Positions 52,678 through 64,000 of a stretch of 64,000 nt of DNA are shown here, one piece after another. The translations under genes were made by a program, and so were the position numbers. Under the pieces are notes generated by a model. That model was not told the origin of the DNA. It saw nothing but the letters and a program-made list of their open reading frames with translations, and searched no databases. This DNA is from Pagrus major. Lineage: Eukaryota; Chordata; Actinopteri; Spariformes; Sparidae. Location: NCBI RefSeq assembly GCF_040436345.1, contig NC_133221.1, positions 28,619,008 to 28,683,007 on the forward strand, given 5' to 3'. Each line of letters opens with the position of its first letter. Positions within the stretch are counted from its first letter, which is position 1.

Positions 52678-55333
52678 CGTATGTACCGGGTTGTGTTCTC
52701 CGTCTGTGGATCTTCTACTGTCAAGTTTCCAGTGCTGCCTCCTCCTCCTCCTCCTCCTCCTTCCTCTCTTTTCCCTCGCTCTGACCTGAGGGCGGAGAAG
52801 AAGACAGAGATATATTAGGAATATATTTCACTACAGAAAGTACAACCAGTACAAGTTTAAAAATTAGATAAAGGATGAGAGACAAAATAATTGTAGGAGG
52901 GAGCAGAAGCAGGAGTGTGATTTTTATTTCTGTAATCTTTTCTTAACACTATGAGGCAGAAATAGTGGGTGGACAAAATAATGCAAACTCCTTAAAACAC
53001 AATGCAACAGCTCGACAAAATTCTACCTGTAAAACTTGTAATATTACATTTTTGTTGAGCCTGCGCCCATATTCATTTAAATGTATGATGAATTTTGGGT
53101 ATTAGTGGTGTTATATTGTAAAATATTACAAGGTATTTCTGTTAATTTGTCCACCCCCTGTTTATACAACCTGTACTTTAAATGTTACTACTACTATAAT
53201 TACTATGGCTAGAGATAATCATGGAATGGTATACGGCAACATGAATTAGATATGAAGTTTAAAGGGGCATGATGTAGTTTTGGAGAAGGAATTCAAACTC
53301 AGAATTGTAATATTTCAACATTAATGACGTAATAATACAAACTCAGAACACAGTTTGAAGCGAGAAAGGTGGCAGGGTCCGCCACATATAAACAAAGTAA
53401 AACAGTATAAATTGTGTTGTCCTTTAAGGTCAGTTTGTTTATTCGGTTTATTCAGTCATGAAAACAAAGAGAGTTTGATTATTTAGTTTGTTTAGGCAGA
53501 AAAAAATCAGTCACTGAAGATCTTTCTCTTCTGGTTAAAATTTCTTCCCCAAAACTACGAAGTGCACCTTTAAAACACCCACATGCACGAGTAAAGAATG
53601 TAAAACTGATGTTTTAAATACTTTTCTGAGAGTGGTGCTTCCAAATCTTTTTTTAACTATTTAATGAGATTTTTCTTTTTCATGGCATCCGACCAGCACA
53701 CCGATTTTGGGGGGGGCGGCTGGCTCTGGGTCTGAGGAATGAGATGCAGATGATTCTTTTAATCTATTTTTTCCTTTTTTTCCCACTTTGCATGAAGACT
53801 AGAAGCAAGGGAAAACAGCTAGCGTGGCTCCGTCCAAACATAACAAAATCTACCTACAAATACAGCTAAAAGTCACTCATTAACACGTGATATCTCGTTT
53901 GGTTAATCCATACAAAAACCGACAAGCTCTGTTTTTTATGGAGGGTTAAAAAGTCTGGAGTCTTGTCGTCAACATGAGGATGTCACAGCTCCTGGCCATG
54001 AAATAGTACAGCACATAAAACATAAGCAAACATAACCTAACCATCTCCCTGCTCTAGTGACATATTTAACAGGCAGATACGAGAATGATAATGATCTTCA
54101 CGTCTCATGGGGGAGGCTGTAGCTCAGAAGAAAGAGCAGGTTGTCCAATATTCAGAAAGTGGGTGGTTTAAACCCTGGATCCCCAGACTGCATGTTGAAG
54201 TATCCTTGGGCAAGATACCCAAAATTGCTCCAGATGGCTGTTCCATTGGTTTGTCAGTGTGTGCAAATGGCTTAGCAGAGAAATATAGTGAGGTGCTTTG
54301 AATGGGAAGTGCTGATGAGCAGGTTGTCCCCACGTATGGCAGCCATCAGTATGCAAGACTGTGTGTGTGAATGGGTGAATGTGACAAGTGTTGTAGAGCA
54401 CTTTGATTAGTTGGTAGACTACAAGGCGTCATTTAAATGCAAGTCCATTTACCATCTAACTTTATGCAAGAAAGCAAATAAGTATATTTCCCAGAATGCC
54501 AAACTATTCTTTGTTAACATCAATGTTAACATACTGTGCCAAAAAAAATAAAAATAAATCAGACTGGTTGTGTGGTCATGAAAATGAAGTGAATTCTATA
54601 ATAGAAGATTATTACACAGGAATATCAAAAACTGAAAAGAGTCATTCTTGCAGTCCTTACAGCACCCCAGGGTGCCATGGTGTTCACTTTTAGAAAAACT
54701 GATTCAGTTTCAATTGTCCTGTATTCTGTTAAAGAAATGTGGCACTCAAAAAACAGCATTTTACTCAGTTGGAAGGAAGATACAGCAAATTATTGGAGTC
54801 AAGACTCAAATGGCTTTAACTGGGACAGAAGCCTCCAAGAGCCAATTCAAGAACCACGGCCGTTATCAAGGAGGATTATAGTATCTCTGGTTCTGAATAT
54901 GGTGGCAATGGTTGCCTGAATGATTCTGAAGTAGAAACGTCACTCACCCATCCAGCACGCTGATGTACTTGTGAGGGATTAGACCCTTAACCCCTCCCAC
55001 TTCGCCTCTCCACCAATCACAGGAGGCCTTGCTGTGAAGGATGAGAAGGTCTCCCAGTTTGAACGACAGCTCCGCTGGAGATCTCGCCACGTAGTCAAAC
55101 ATAGCCACCGCCTCCCACTCTGTACACACATGCAAATACACAGCACAGTGACACACAACTCAGACACTTTTTAAAAATTGATATTATCCAAAATATTTAT
55201 TAAAAAGATTCACGTATGCTTATGAATCATATTTTAAAAAGGCTATTCAAACTGTAAATAGGTTTTGTTTGCGGTACATTCACGTAATTAATATGTCTTA
55301 TGGAATCCTGTCTCTAGTGTGTGTGTGTGTGTG

Positions 55334-55371
<38 letters not shown>

Positions 55372-58300
55372 ACTCACCATCCTCACTGGGCAGATGCTCA
55401 CTCTCTCCGTCTCCCTCCTCTGTGATTGGTTCACTGCAGACAAGCATTAAAAATGAAAGTCGGTGGTCATGCACAGTTCCTCTTCTGTCAGACACACAGA
55501 CAAACCGTCATACCGCCGGCTTGCTGTACAACTCCTCACTTCGCTTTTGCAATTTCACATAATCCTAGTACTGGTGTGAGATTTCTCAAATGACTCCAAA
55601 AAATGTAGTTTTCTCCAGAAAACAACAGACCAAATCTCTGCTAATTCTCTGTCAAATGTCAGAAAGTATAAACATGTTGATGAAGAACACAGAGAGTTTT
55701 AGTGAATTCCCGAGAGCGGGTGTTAGAAGTTTCCATGGACACTGTCGATAGGCTGGAGGCTTGTGTTCAATTTTAGTCAGCAATCGGCTTAATACTGTTA
55801 AGCAGTTTTTACACAAAGCATTGCAACGGCACAGAAACGCCTTTGGCATGGCATGAAATTTTGTTTCAAGAGGATGAGCCGTGAAAAAAGGGGGAAGCTA
55901 CTCTATGTACTTAGAACCATCTCAGTCTTAAACTCTGAGATGACCTACTAATCTCTGGGGCAAAGTGAGGCTGTCATTCATTCACTACGAGTCATCCAAG
56001 GACAGACATAAGTGAAAGAGCGATTCTCAAAGTGAAGATGATATTTCCAAAAGGAAATCATGGAAGCCAGTTGGATCACATATTCCAGTTGGAGTTAATT
56101 CAACCATTCAACTAGTTTTAGCCAAATACGTTGAGACCATTTTCAGTTCCTGCTTCCTCTCTATCACTGTGGTTTTTAAAGTTCATTGTCTCCTAGTTTA
56201 CTATTTGTAATTTTGAACGCTGCTCACATGCAGTTCATTGCCTCCTCCTGATCTTTTCAGCATGCGCTAGATTATGTCATTATTCAAGAGGTAATTATTT
56301 TTCTTTTGGTACCGTATTTGTACTTATTGTTGTTAGTCATAATAAAACAATTTTCTAATAATAACTTTGCCTTGCTAATTGTGAACCCTACCTAGATTTC
56401 AGTTGATTCTCCCTGCTTCTTTTGGCTAATAACATTAATATTAATAATTATTACTTAAATAATTACAGTGCAGTTTAGAAAGAAATAAAAAGCTTTTTTA
56501 AAACTGCTGCTAACTGTAGCTGCCATTAGCCTGGACTCTGCCCAGACAGGGAGCTTGGAGCACTGAGGGAGTGTTGGTACTGTTATGTTTTATGGGACCT
56601 GGGGTGGTGGGGAGGACCCAGCAGGGAATGCTGGTGTGGAGCAGTACTGGAATGGGTACCACCAGAACCAGAGCCAGGTAAGCAGGCAACTGAATCAGGG
56701 TCATCAGTACAGTACAGAGGGCATTTGATTTATAGTGGCTCCAACCAGGACTCTGACTCCCCCAAGATGATGAAGACAGAGCAGATTCAGGCAGGGACAG
56801 GAGAGGCATGAGGCGAGGGTGGAGCGAGAGGGAGGTTGGACATCGTTCAGTGCCAACCTCCAGAGGCCTGATACTATCAGACCAATTAACTCATGAGGTA
56901 TTAAAAGACTGGAAAGGCTGAGGCTAGCTGGTTAGCATGCTAACTTTAGTAGATATCTCTAAAACACAACAGACTTCTTTGACATACCTTCAAAACTTTT
57001 ATTTATCTTGATTCGTTTATCTTGATAATGTAAGCTCATTTTAGTTACTGTTTTTGTTTTTTTAATTTTACCTTAAATTCTTACATATTGCACAATAAAA
57101 CATTAATTACTGATGTATCAATTTTGATATATTTTTGACTTGCCAGATAAGTTTACTACAATTTGTCTGTTCAACTAATCCCACGTTCACATCAATGACT
57201 ACCCATCACTCACCAGTACTCCTGCTCCAGTGTCATGTGCTTCTCATAGACAGGGCCTGGCAGTTCTGATTGGCCGGGGTAGATGATGTCATGTTGGAGG
57301 ATCATGGTTTTGACAAGATCGTTGACCTGTGGCTGCCTAGCAACAGCGTCATCAGATTCCAGCCCCCTCAGCAGGCTCGGGCCGAAGCAAACGGCTAAGT
57401 TGTAGGGCTGCATCATGTTCTCATCGCTGTACTGAGACACACTGGGAAAACACACACACGCACGCACACAAAATTAACTGTTATTTTTGACATGGGTGTT
57501 TTATGGCCATAGCAGATATTACATTACACTGGGTTACGCTGTAGCTTACTGATTGAGGAAAGCAAAAAGGTAACGCATCACGATGAGGAGCGGCCGTGGG
57601 AAGGTGGAGACAATCGCTTTAATCTGCGCTGCTTTCTCTGTCACCCCCTCGATTTCTGACACAGGAGAGAAACAAGATGAGCCAGTGCAAAATTTAACTA
57701 TTAGAAGAAGTTTTATTTGCTGCAGTTACAGTCTTTCCGTGCCTGCAGCATTTACAAACTGCGTCAGATGCACAGATCCTGACTTAACTAAATGTTGCGA
57801 CAAGGACTTAAACTACCGCTGGGTGGATTTATCAGGCCGCTGACGGGAAGTGTTTATGGGGAGTAAACAACCTGCAGGCAGGTTCACAACCTTGATTAGC
57901 TGTGCAAATTGTGACTCAGAGTGTCTGTTTTGGAAAACAGAATATGCCTAAAGGAATAGCAAGGAGACAAGTGAGAGAGATAACAACAGGGAGCAAACAA
58001 GACTGTGAGATGCACCAGTAGAGCGAGGAGAAGTTGCACCACCTTGCATCAACACTGCATGTATTTGTTATAAGTTGCTTTGTGTGTGGAACATCAGTAA
58101 AGTGGCAACCGCTGTGCAAGTCTGCTGCTGAGGCTTCACACAGCAACATCACAATAATCAGGTTTATCATTCATATGCAAAACGGTTTACACACATTCTA
58201 CCATAAATTAGGGCGTGATTCCACCTAAACCAAGGAGGGATTAGCATCTAGAAACCAAATGATGCATAAATAACAACTGGAAGAAGACCTGAAAACCTGC

Positions 58301-61300
58301 ATGACCTGAGAACAAAAACGCACACAGACACAGAGTTATAAAAGGGGTCTTACGGACACACTCCAGCAGCTGAGAGTAGCTGTCGTAAGGGAAGAGAGGA
58401 GGCTCAAGCCCCCTGAAGTAGAGCTTCAACACGCCAGCCACAGAGTCCAGGTCGCACTCACTGTCTGACAGAGGATCGTCTCCTACAGGGTGGAGAACAG
58501 ACATGTGAGATGAATGTTTGAATTGTGTTCCTCACAGTGTCTAATAATTGTGAGTACTGTATGTAGGAGTTAGATCATTTTGATTATCATCATAACTGTA
58601 GAAATCATCATCATCGGTGGAAAAAATAGGTAAAAATCTATAAATCACTCCTTGCTTTTTTTGAAACACGCAATAATCAATATTTTTATATTAACAAAGG
58701 ATTAAATAATGACTCTCGTGTCACTCATAGTGATGAACCTACAGAAAACTATCACCTCCTCTGCAGTTTCTCTCGGCTCCACAGAGCTTTTTAGCGTATT
58801 TCAGATCATTGTGTTGGTTCACTCACACAATTCTCTAGCTTCTTTGCTTTGGGCTGCAGGCAGCAGCTATTTTCAGTGAAAAGGCTCTAAAAACTACCTG
58901 TATGATACTTGTCCAGCACCAAACACCAGGCAGACAAAGATAGCTGGTAGTTCTTTATCCTCTATTCAGGTTTTTTTCCTTGCCACTATCAGTTGGTAAA
59001 ATAAATTCAAATGTTAAAAATAGCATTAGCTAGCTAACAGTGTTAGTGTTACCTTGTCAACAATAATGCTTAGTAGCTTATTTATTTCATTTAACTGAGT
59101 AGTTGCAAGAAAGAAAAAACAACAACAACAAAAAAAAAAAATTCTCCCTTTAATCATTTTAAGATGATTTCAATATGTAAGAACTGTTCACCTTTCAAAT
59201 TCATACTCCAAACAAATAGGGGCAGCATATCACTGGACTAATGGCTAACTGCCGCTAACTGTAGCTGCCATTAGCCCGGACTCCGCTCAATCATAGCAGT
59301 TATGTACTTAAGGTATCCTTGACAAATAGCAGCTACTATGCTCAGACGAGGGCTTGAAAATTGTCTCTATTTTTTTCATTCTTACTTTATCGACGGTGAT
59401 ATGTTGTGGTTTCTTGCTTGTGACAAATGTACTTATTGTAAGTCGCTTTGGACGAAAGCGTCTGCTAAATGCCCTAAATGTAAATGTAGTTGGTGAACAA
59501 AGTGGAGCATTGAGGAGCTCAAGAACCAATAAAGAAGTCAGTTATTACAGATTTAAAGTTAAAATTAGTTCAACTTATGTCTCACTGTAAAAGCTAATGG
59601 GTTATATTATTTGTTACATGACTTTTTAATGTAACGTAAGTTCCCATGAAGTCAAAATTGATGTTTAAGTATTTTTATCACATTTTGCTCTATATCTCAC
59701 CGATACACCAGTATCAGGCCCAACAATAGCAAAAAAAGTCTTTTTGTAGGTATTCTGAACAGTATTTTAGAGTTTGTAATTCCTGGAAAATGTCCTCCGG
59801 CAGCTCTGCTGCAACTCTTGACAGATATCTTTACTTGTTGCTAAAGTAACTGCTAACTAGTGCTAACCAGCTGCCTACCAGTGGACACCTCTGGACCGGG
59901 CCCGGCAGAGGCCATTGACAGTACCAAGGTGATTTATGGAGTTTCCTGATGGACAGATACAGGTAGCTACATTGCTAAACTAACTGCTTACTGCTGCTGA
60001 ATGTAGCTGCCATTAGCTAGGTAGCTCGGTTAGCCGTGCAGCTAGCGGCCATATTTGCTGGCTTAGCCCCAGGGAGCCAGGAGCCACACTCTGGATGTAA
60101 CACACTCAGAGGTTTACATCCCTAATCATTCAGCAGAAGTCAGTAGTGCTGCGACAAAGACATGATCCCTCACTGGCTTCCCACCACCTGGATCATACAA
60201 TGTAGTTTGAGGTGCTACTACTATTAGAAAAACAGCTCAATGCCGTGGGAATTTTTAACCCTCAATACCCATGTGCTCAGTATGTTCTGAGGATTAAGTA
60301 TATAGTATGTATAGAGCCAGAGTAATAGAATTATGAGCTGCAGAGGTTTCGCTTAAATTTTGGAAATTTGGAAGGTAATCTGACAGACATTAATCCATTA
60401 AAGAGGTTAGAGAAGATATAAGATGTAATGTGTGTAAAGACCTGTGTGTTAGATCTAAAACTGAAACATGGTTGTTAAAATAGTGACTTTACTTTTCTCC
60501 AGCAGAGGAAAATGTGGTGCAGTGTCGGAGGCTCATTTACCTCTCTCAAATGCATCTCTGATGAGGTTAACCTCCCTTTGTGAACCAGGAACTCTGAATA
60601 TCCCTTCATGGTGGAGGCCTGACGGACACACACATTCACATTACATTACACATTCATACGCCTGACGGTCCATACACAGGATTGGGCACACATACGCAAA
60701 CAAGTGCTTTCATCTACTCATTCTCACTGCCCAAAGCTCTCTCAGCACGGCTCATTGCTATATCATAAAAAACTGACTCACCATGAAGGTTTATGAAACG
60801 GATGCAGCTTTCAACCACCACAGGAATCTGCTGCCCAGAGCTCTGGAGAAGACAGATGAGTAGAGGAGAGATGAGAGGAGGGTGTTAGAGTCAGAAGGAG
60901 GGAGCAGATAGATATACAAAGAAAGGGGCCGATGTAGAGAATAACAGCCATAACTTGAAGAGAAAATGTGTGAAGGAAGACACAATACAAGGAAAACAGT
61001 GATTAAGGGTTACAAGAGCGAAGGAATAACACTGAGTGAGTAATAAAATGACTCAGTGCTTATTTACATTTATACTGAGACTAAAAATACTGGAATCAGT
61101 CTGCAAAACATCCAGTGTGTTTGAAGAATCATCTGACATTTTGTGCAGACCGTTAGATGTGAAGATACCAGTCTTGTATCTGTTCATTAAATGTGAAGCG
61201 AGCTAGCAGCCCAGTAAGCTTATACAGCTAGCCCGGCTCTGTTCTCTAGTTGTTTAATCCATACAAAACTAGAAAAAAAAATGGCAATATAAATGGCAGT

Positions 61301-63916
61301 TATATGCTGGAACAAAATGTTGTTACTTTTGGACTAGGGACGTCAGTTTTAGTTAGTTTTGCGTTGTATAGCCCGACACCCATTAACCAGTAACCTCTTA
61401 ATTATGCGCAAAAAAATCTAAATGTCTTGAAATAAAGGATGTGGTTTCCTCTTAGTCGGGCGCTCAGTTGACTCAATGAGCTGTGGTGCATCACGCAAAG
61501 TCAGAGCTATTTCCACACTTCACTTTGTCGCTGTGCCGGAGCTGCAGAAAGAGAGCACACTGGGCTGAATGTCCCAGTCAGCAGTGATGATGTTACAGGT
61601 AATACAGTTAGCTTTCGTTTGTGAGAGCTGTCCAGCTGTCACTTGTTAGAGCTAACGTTATCTTGTCTGCCCTGGCTAGCTTGACTTTTAGCTTATCATT
61701 CTTCTTCTCAATTTTTTTCCCCATGTGTTTAGTCACAGCAGCACTCGATGGCTGAACATGCTCGTTCAGCCATCCCCTAGCATAGTGCTAGTAGTACTAG
61801 GCTACTATTCTGAAGACTAGCATCGCACATTTGAACTACAGACTGCTTTAGCGAGGCCATTAGCCACAGTGTATCTGAATGCAAATTAACCTATAGATGT
61901 GTAACCATTAAAAAATTATCTCTGCGCTTAACCGCTGAAGTTACTTCTTTGGACAGAGCACGCCTATCTATCCTCTTCCGAGTCTTTGTGCTGAGCTAAG
62001 CTAACTAGCTGCTGGCAGTTGCTTCATATTTATAGCACAGACATCAGAGCGGGATCAATGTTTTTTATCAAACTCTCAGTAAGAACATCAGTAACTGTAC
62101 ATCCCAAAACATAAACCTTTACGTTCTACAGACTCCAGGGTGCACAGTAGTAGCTACAGCCCTGGTCACTGTTGGGAAACAGCCCTCAGCCTGCATGCAG
62201 TTGCAGTACAGAAGCAGTCAGCGGTGAGGTTTGGTACCTGTGTACGAGACATTCTCCTTCTTCTTCTGCACAGAGTCAAGCACAGCACAGAAGACACAGA
62301 GAAAAAAAGCAACGATTAGAAAAGGAGGCAGAGTAAGAAATAAGGGGAATAAAGATTTAGAAGCAGTGGGAAGAGGCGCACATAAGCACACATACACTCG
62401 ATAGAGGAGTCGAGAGAGGAGGCAGCAAAGAGGCCAGTGCATTTTAATCCCTTTCACAAGAGAGGAAGAGATAAAAGGGGGGGAATGGAGGAGAGAAAAG
62501 CCAGCAATAAGCTATAAGCATGACCATACACATGAAGGCAGCAGTAAATACACTGGGGGGATGGACTGTCAGTGTGTGCATGTGCTGCAAGAATCCCCCA
62601 CCAATTCTTCTGCTTCAGTGTGACGGGCTTTTCTAAATAGTTTCCTTTGGAGGGTTGAACAACAGCACAGCGCAGTGCAGCAGGCAAATAAAAACCAGGT
62701 AAAAACAAGGGTGTATTTCACAGGGACGCTTTTTTATTTTTATTCTTTTGCATGTTTGTGTGTGTGTGAGTGTTACCTGTATGTAGGAGATTATGTCTGT
62801 GGTGAAGAGTGTGTGGCAGAATTGGGAAACAGGTCTGGACTTCCGAACACGCACTGATCGAGCACATTGCATTCTGGGAAATATAATAAATAAAAAGCTT
62901 AATGCCATTTTAACATGTAGGTATTAATACTGAAGATCTAATGATGCCTGTTACTTTCTATGCCCAAAATTGCATTTTGGTTAAAATTTTGTTAATCTCA
63001 TTCCTCTTCTCCTCGTCCTCTCTGCTCTCTCCATGTCTCTATGCCTCTCTCAGTCATACTCTCTGAATTCTTGGCTCTGTAAATACACTGTTTACCTGGA
63101 AGGGTCACTGTCGACAGCCTCAGCTGAAAGAAAGAGACAGAAAACAAGTGAAAGGGTAAGGTTTGGTTTACAATTCTGGTGCAAACAATGAGCAGCAGTA
63201 TTAAAGGGAAACTACACATCAACGTCTGTTTACAGGTGTTAGGGAGCACTACTGCATAGGTGAAAAATGTAGACAACAAGTGTGAGGTGTGGTAAATGTC
63301 CTCAAGTGATGAGTCGGTGTTGTCTGGGGGTGAAATCTACAAGTTGGAAAACAGCGAAAGCAATCTACAGGTGTGGAGCAACACAGAGGCGTTTAACTGT
63401 GTAGACTTCTCTAGATGCGGAGGCAAAAAAAAGGGGGAGAAACCGCACTAAATGGGTGAAACAGTGACAGGCTCTCAGGGGTTTCCCTTTCTTTTTATGT
63501 GTCTCTTCCTATGGACTGATTGGCTTAGCTTAACAGCCAATCAGAGTGATTTCTCTCGGGTTCTGCCGACGATTCCTCATGCTCAATTGGTCAAAAAACT
63601 GCCGACTTGGGCAGACTTGTGCCAACAGTGCATGGTGTGGGACACACCATGCAAAAAAAGGCATGGACGCACACCGATGGCCCTGACAATGACTGACAGC
63701 CAACGGTCGTCCTAGTGTGTCAGGGCCTTTAAACTTTTAAGAGTTAAAAAAACCCCCAGTGGCATCACTGATCTTTCACAGACTTGACGACATTGCCTTT
63801 GCCATCATCTAACACTGTAGTGTAAGAGTACCTTTCTGTATGGCATCTTGTAGAAGGTCATGTTTGGCTTGAAGTTTGGAGGTCAGAGAGCTGCTGGTGA
63901 GGAACTCCTTCACTTT
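48550..63916 (-). CDS. arhgap4: Rho GTPase-activating protein 4, 5' end missing
   Basis: F-BAR/RhoGAP/SH3 protein of the srGAP group; it stimulates GTP hydrolysis by Rho-family GTPases and controls cell shape and migration. Exons in transcript order: 63916-63832, 63123-63096, 62873-62777, 60842-60782, 60618-60541, 58482-58354, 57655-57550, 57441-57214, 55433-55378, 55119-54948, 52785-52687, 50586-50487 and 48750-48550. The sum is 1440 nt (479 codons plus stop) with every phase matching. The first visible exon is the end of the F-BAR region (SKLQAKHDLLQDAIQK). The RhoGAP domain follows: VESCIRFINLHGLHHEGIFR with the catalytic arginine finger in GIFRVPGS, then DLDSVAGVLKLYFRGLEPPL, MRYLFAFLNHVSQYSDENMM and NLAVCFGPSLL. 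LPGPVYEKHMTLEQEY and an acidic linker lead to the SH3 domain (AMFDYVARSPAELSFKLGD ... DWWRGEVGG ... GLIPHKYISVL). The C-terminal tail MNSVFKELL matches human ARHGAP4 as I recall it, which favours ARHGAP4 over SRGAP1-3. Confidence 0.94.
49101..49318. repeat. Half copy of the palindromic repeat
   Basis: Begins attcacacggtggccgtttt and runs through ggttgcaagtcatataaacg to aaagtaaaacaacatat. This order matches one arm of the palindrome at 7468-8222. It lies in an arhgap4 intron and lacks the second arm. Confidence 0.7.
50643..51039. mobile_element. Non-autonomous DNA transposon with ~30-bp TIRs
   Basis: About 400 bp in an arhgap4 intron. The left tip cactgatcagccacaacatc and the right tip gttttaatgttgaggctgat form an imperfect inverted pair. 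A second inner inverted pair is aacattgatcatcttgttac against the segment near 50980 (gtaacaagatgatcaatgtt). This is a widespread teleost MITE type; I do not assign a superfamily. Confidence 0.7.
52616..52673. repeat. (GT)n microsatellite next to an arhgap4 donor
   Basis: GT tract on the plus strand (CA in the transcript), ending 13 nt from the exon edge at 52687. Confidence 0.96.
52739..52762. repeat. (CTC)n coding repeat: poly-Gly in arhgap4
   Basis: Eight trinucleotides inside exon 52687-52785 are read as about eight consecutive glycines after SERGKREE, in the linker after the SH3 domain. Confidence 0.85.
53263..53569. mobile_element. TTAA-flanked MITE, family 4
   Basis: 307 bp in the arhgap4 intron between exons 52687-52785 and 54948-55119, flanked by TTAA (53259-53262 and 53570-53573). 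The tips AGGGGCATGATGTAGTTTTG and aaaactacgaagtgcacct form an imperfect inverted pair. Confidence 0.75.
53800..53960. repeat. Fragment of a common teleost dispersed repeat
   Basis: agcaagggaaaacagctagc, gtggctccgtccaaacataa and ttggttaatccatacaaaaa recur in worn form at about 8850-8900, 33440-33500 and 61190-61270. These are scattered pieces of one abundant family. Confidence 0.5.
54106..54455 (+). mobile_element. tRNA-derived SINE-like repeat
   Basis: About 350 bp in an arhgap4 intron. The head has a pol III A-box-like GTAGCTCAG (54119-54127) and a B-box-like GGTTTAAACCC (54165-54175), spaced as in a tRNA. The body (gtatccttgggcaagatacc, gctccagatggctgttccat) and tail (caagtccatttaccat) are typical of an abundant teleost repeat. 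Base changes in the head and the long non-tRNA body rule out a functional tRNA gene. Confidence 0.75.
55318..55367. repeat. (GT)n microsatellite next to an arhgap4 donor
   Basis: GT tract on the plus strand (CA in the transcript), separated by only about 10 nt from the exon edge at 55378. Confidence 0.97.
63205..63350. repeat. TTAA repeat family 5, second partial copy
   Basis: Starts after TTAA at 63201-63204 with AGGGAAACTACAC and shares tgtttacagg, ggagcactactgcat and aggtgaaaaa-type blocks with the copy at 37527. It lies in the arhgap4 intron between exons 63096-63123 and 63832-63916. Confidence 0.5.
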
Positions 63917-64000
63917 CTAAGACAAAAAAAAACAAAAACAGGTGTTACAGTATTTTCCTCAACTGTTTCTGAAACTCTGTTTCAACTCTCAAAGGGTGAA

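Noticed and set aside
54106-54180. Possible tRNA gene (GTAGCTCAG plus GGTTTAAACCC)
   Set aside because: The box spacing is tRNA-like, but stems do not pair well and the unit continues into a 350-bp repeat body, so it is a SINE-type head.
62229-62266. Minus-strand segment with an acceptor-like CAG and an ACAG|GTACC donor, reading KKKENVSYT
   Set aside because: Its end phase does not fit the following arhgap4 exon (60842, phase 0). Joining 62777 directly to 60842 gives the family-like YIQSSGQ and keeps frame.
62590-62708. Minus-strand frame reading NYLEKPVTLKQKNWWG
   Set aside because: It faintly echoes the PVYEKHMTLEQEYW segment of arhgap4 but has no matching splice phases and is not needed for a continuous chain. 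Probably chance or a repeat.

Overview
This is nuclear DNA of a ray-finned fish, most likely a spiny-rayed teleost. The evidence is multi-exon genes with GT/AG introns, vertebrate proteins, long CA/GT microsatellites, and many repeats of types common in teleost genomes. All five recognisable genes lie head to tail on the minus strand, so each is read from high to low coordinates. No bacterial-type operon, CRISPR array, rRNA or functional tRNA gene was seen.

Layout: (1) 1-5621, cytosolic seryl-tRNA synthetase (sars1); the 3' end runs off the left edge. (2) 6724-23560, a receptor of the IL-17 receptor D/Sef type: signal peptide, ectodomain, one membrane helix, SEFIR domain; 12 coding exons, about 615 aa. 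(3) 24282-40021, fam50a, a nuclear XAP5-family protein; 13 coding exons, about 329 aa. (4) 40940-44611, a divergent caveolin with a proline/threonine-rich N-terminus; 3 coding exons. (5) 48550-63916, the 3' two thirds of an arhgap4-type Rho GTPase-activating protein (end of the F-BAR region, RhoGAP, SH3); its 5' end lies beyond the right edge. I assembled every exon chain by hand. Reading phase is preserved across all junctions, and products align with the vertebrate families as I know them.

The genes do not form a functional unit. They cover translation, FGF/IL-17-type signalling, nuclear RNA-related work, membrane shaping and Rho signalling. FAM50A and ARHGAP4 share Xq28 in human while SARS1 (1p13) and IL17RD (3p14) do not, so the order looks lineage-rearranged.

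Introns and spacers hold most of the unusual structure. The clearest case is a 1307-bp TTAA-flanked element (9740-11046) with about 355-bp terminal inverted repeats. It carries remnants of two inward-facing genes, one encoding a frame-broken THAP zinc finger, and fits a decayed Kolobok/T2-type transposon. Around it are about nine further TTAA-flanked non-autonomous elements (one family three times), a large palindromic repeat ending next to a splice donor, a tRNA-derived SINE, several LINE 3'-end remnants and a diverged 150-bp tandem repeat. CA repeats (transcript sense) recur just inside 5' splice sites in several genes.
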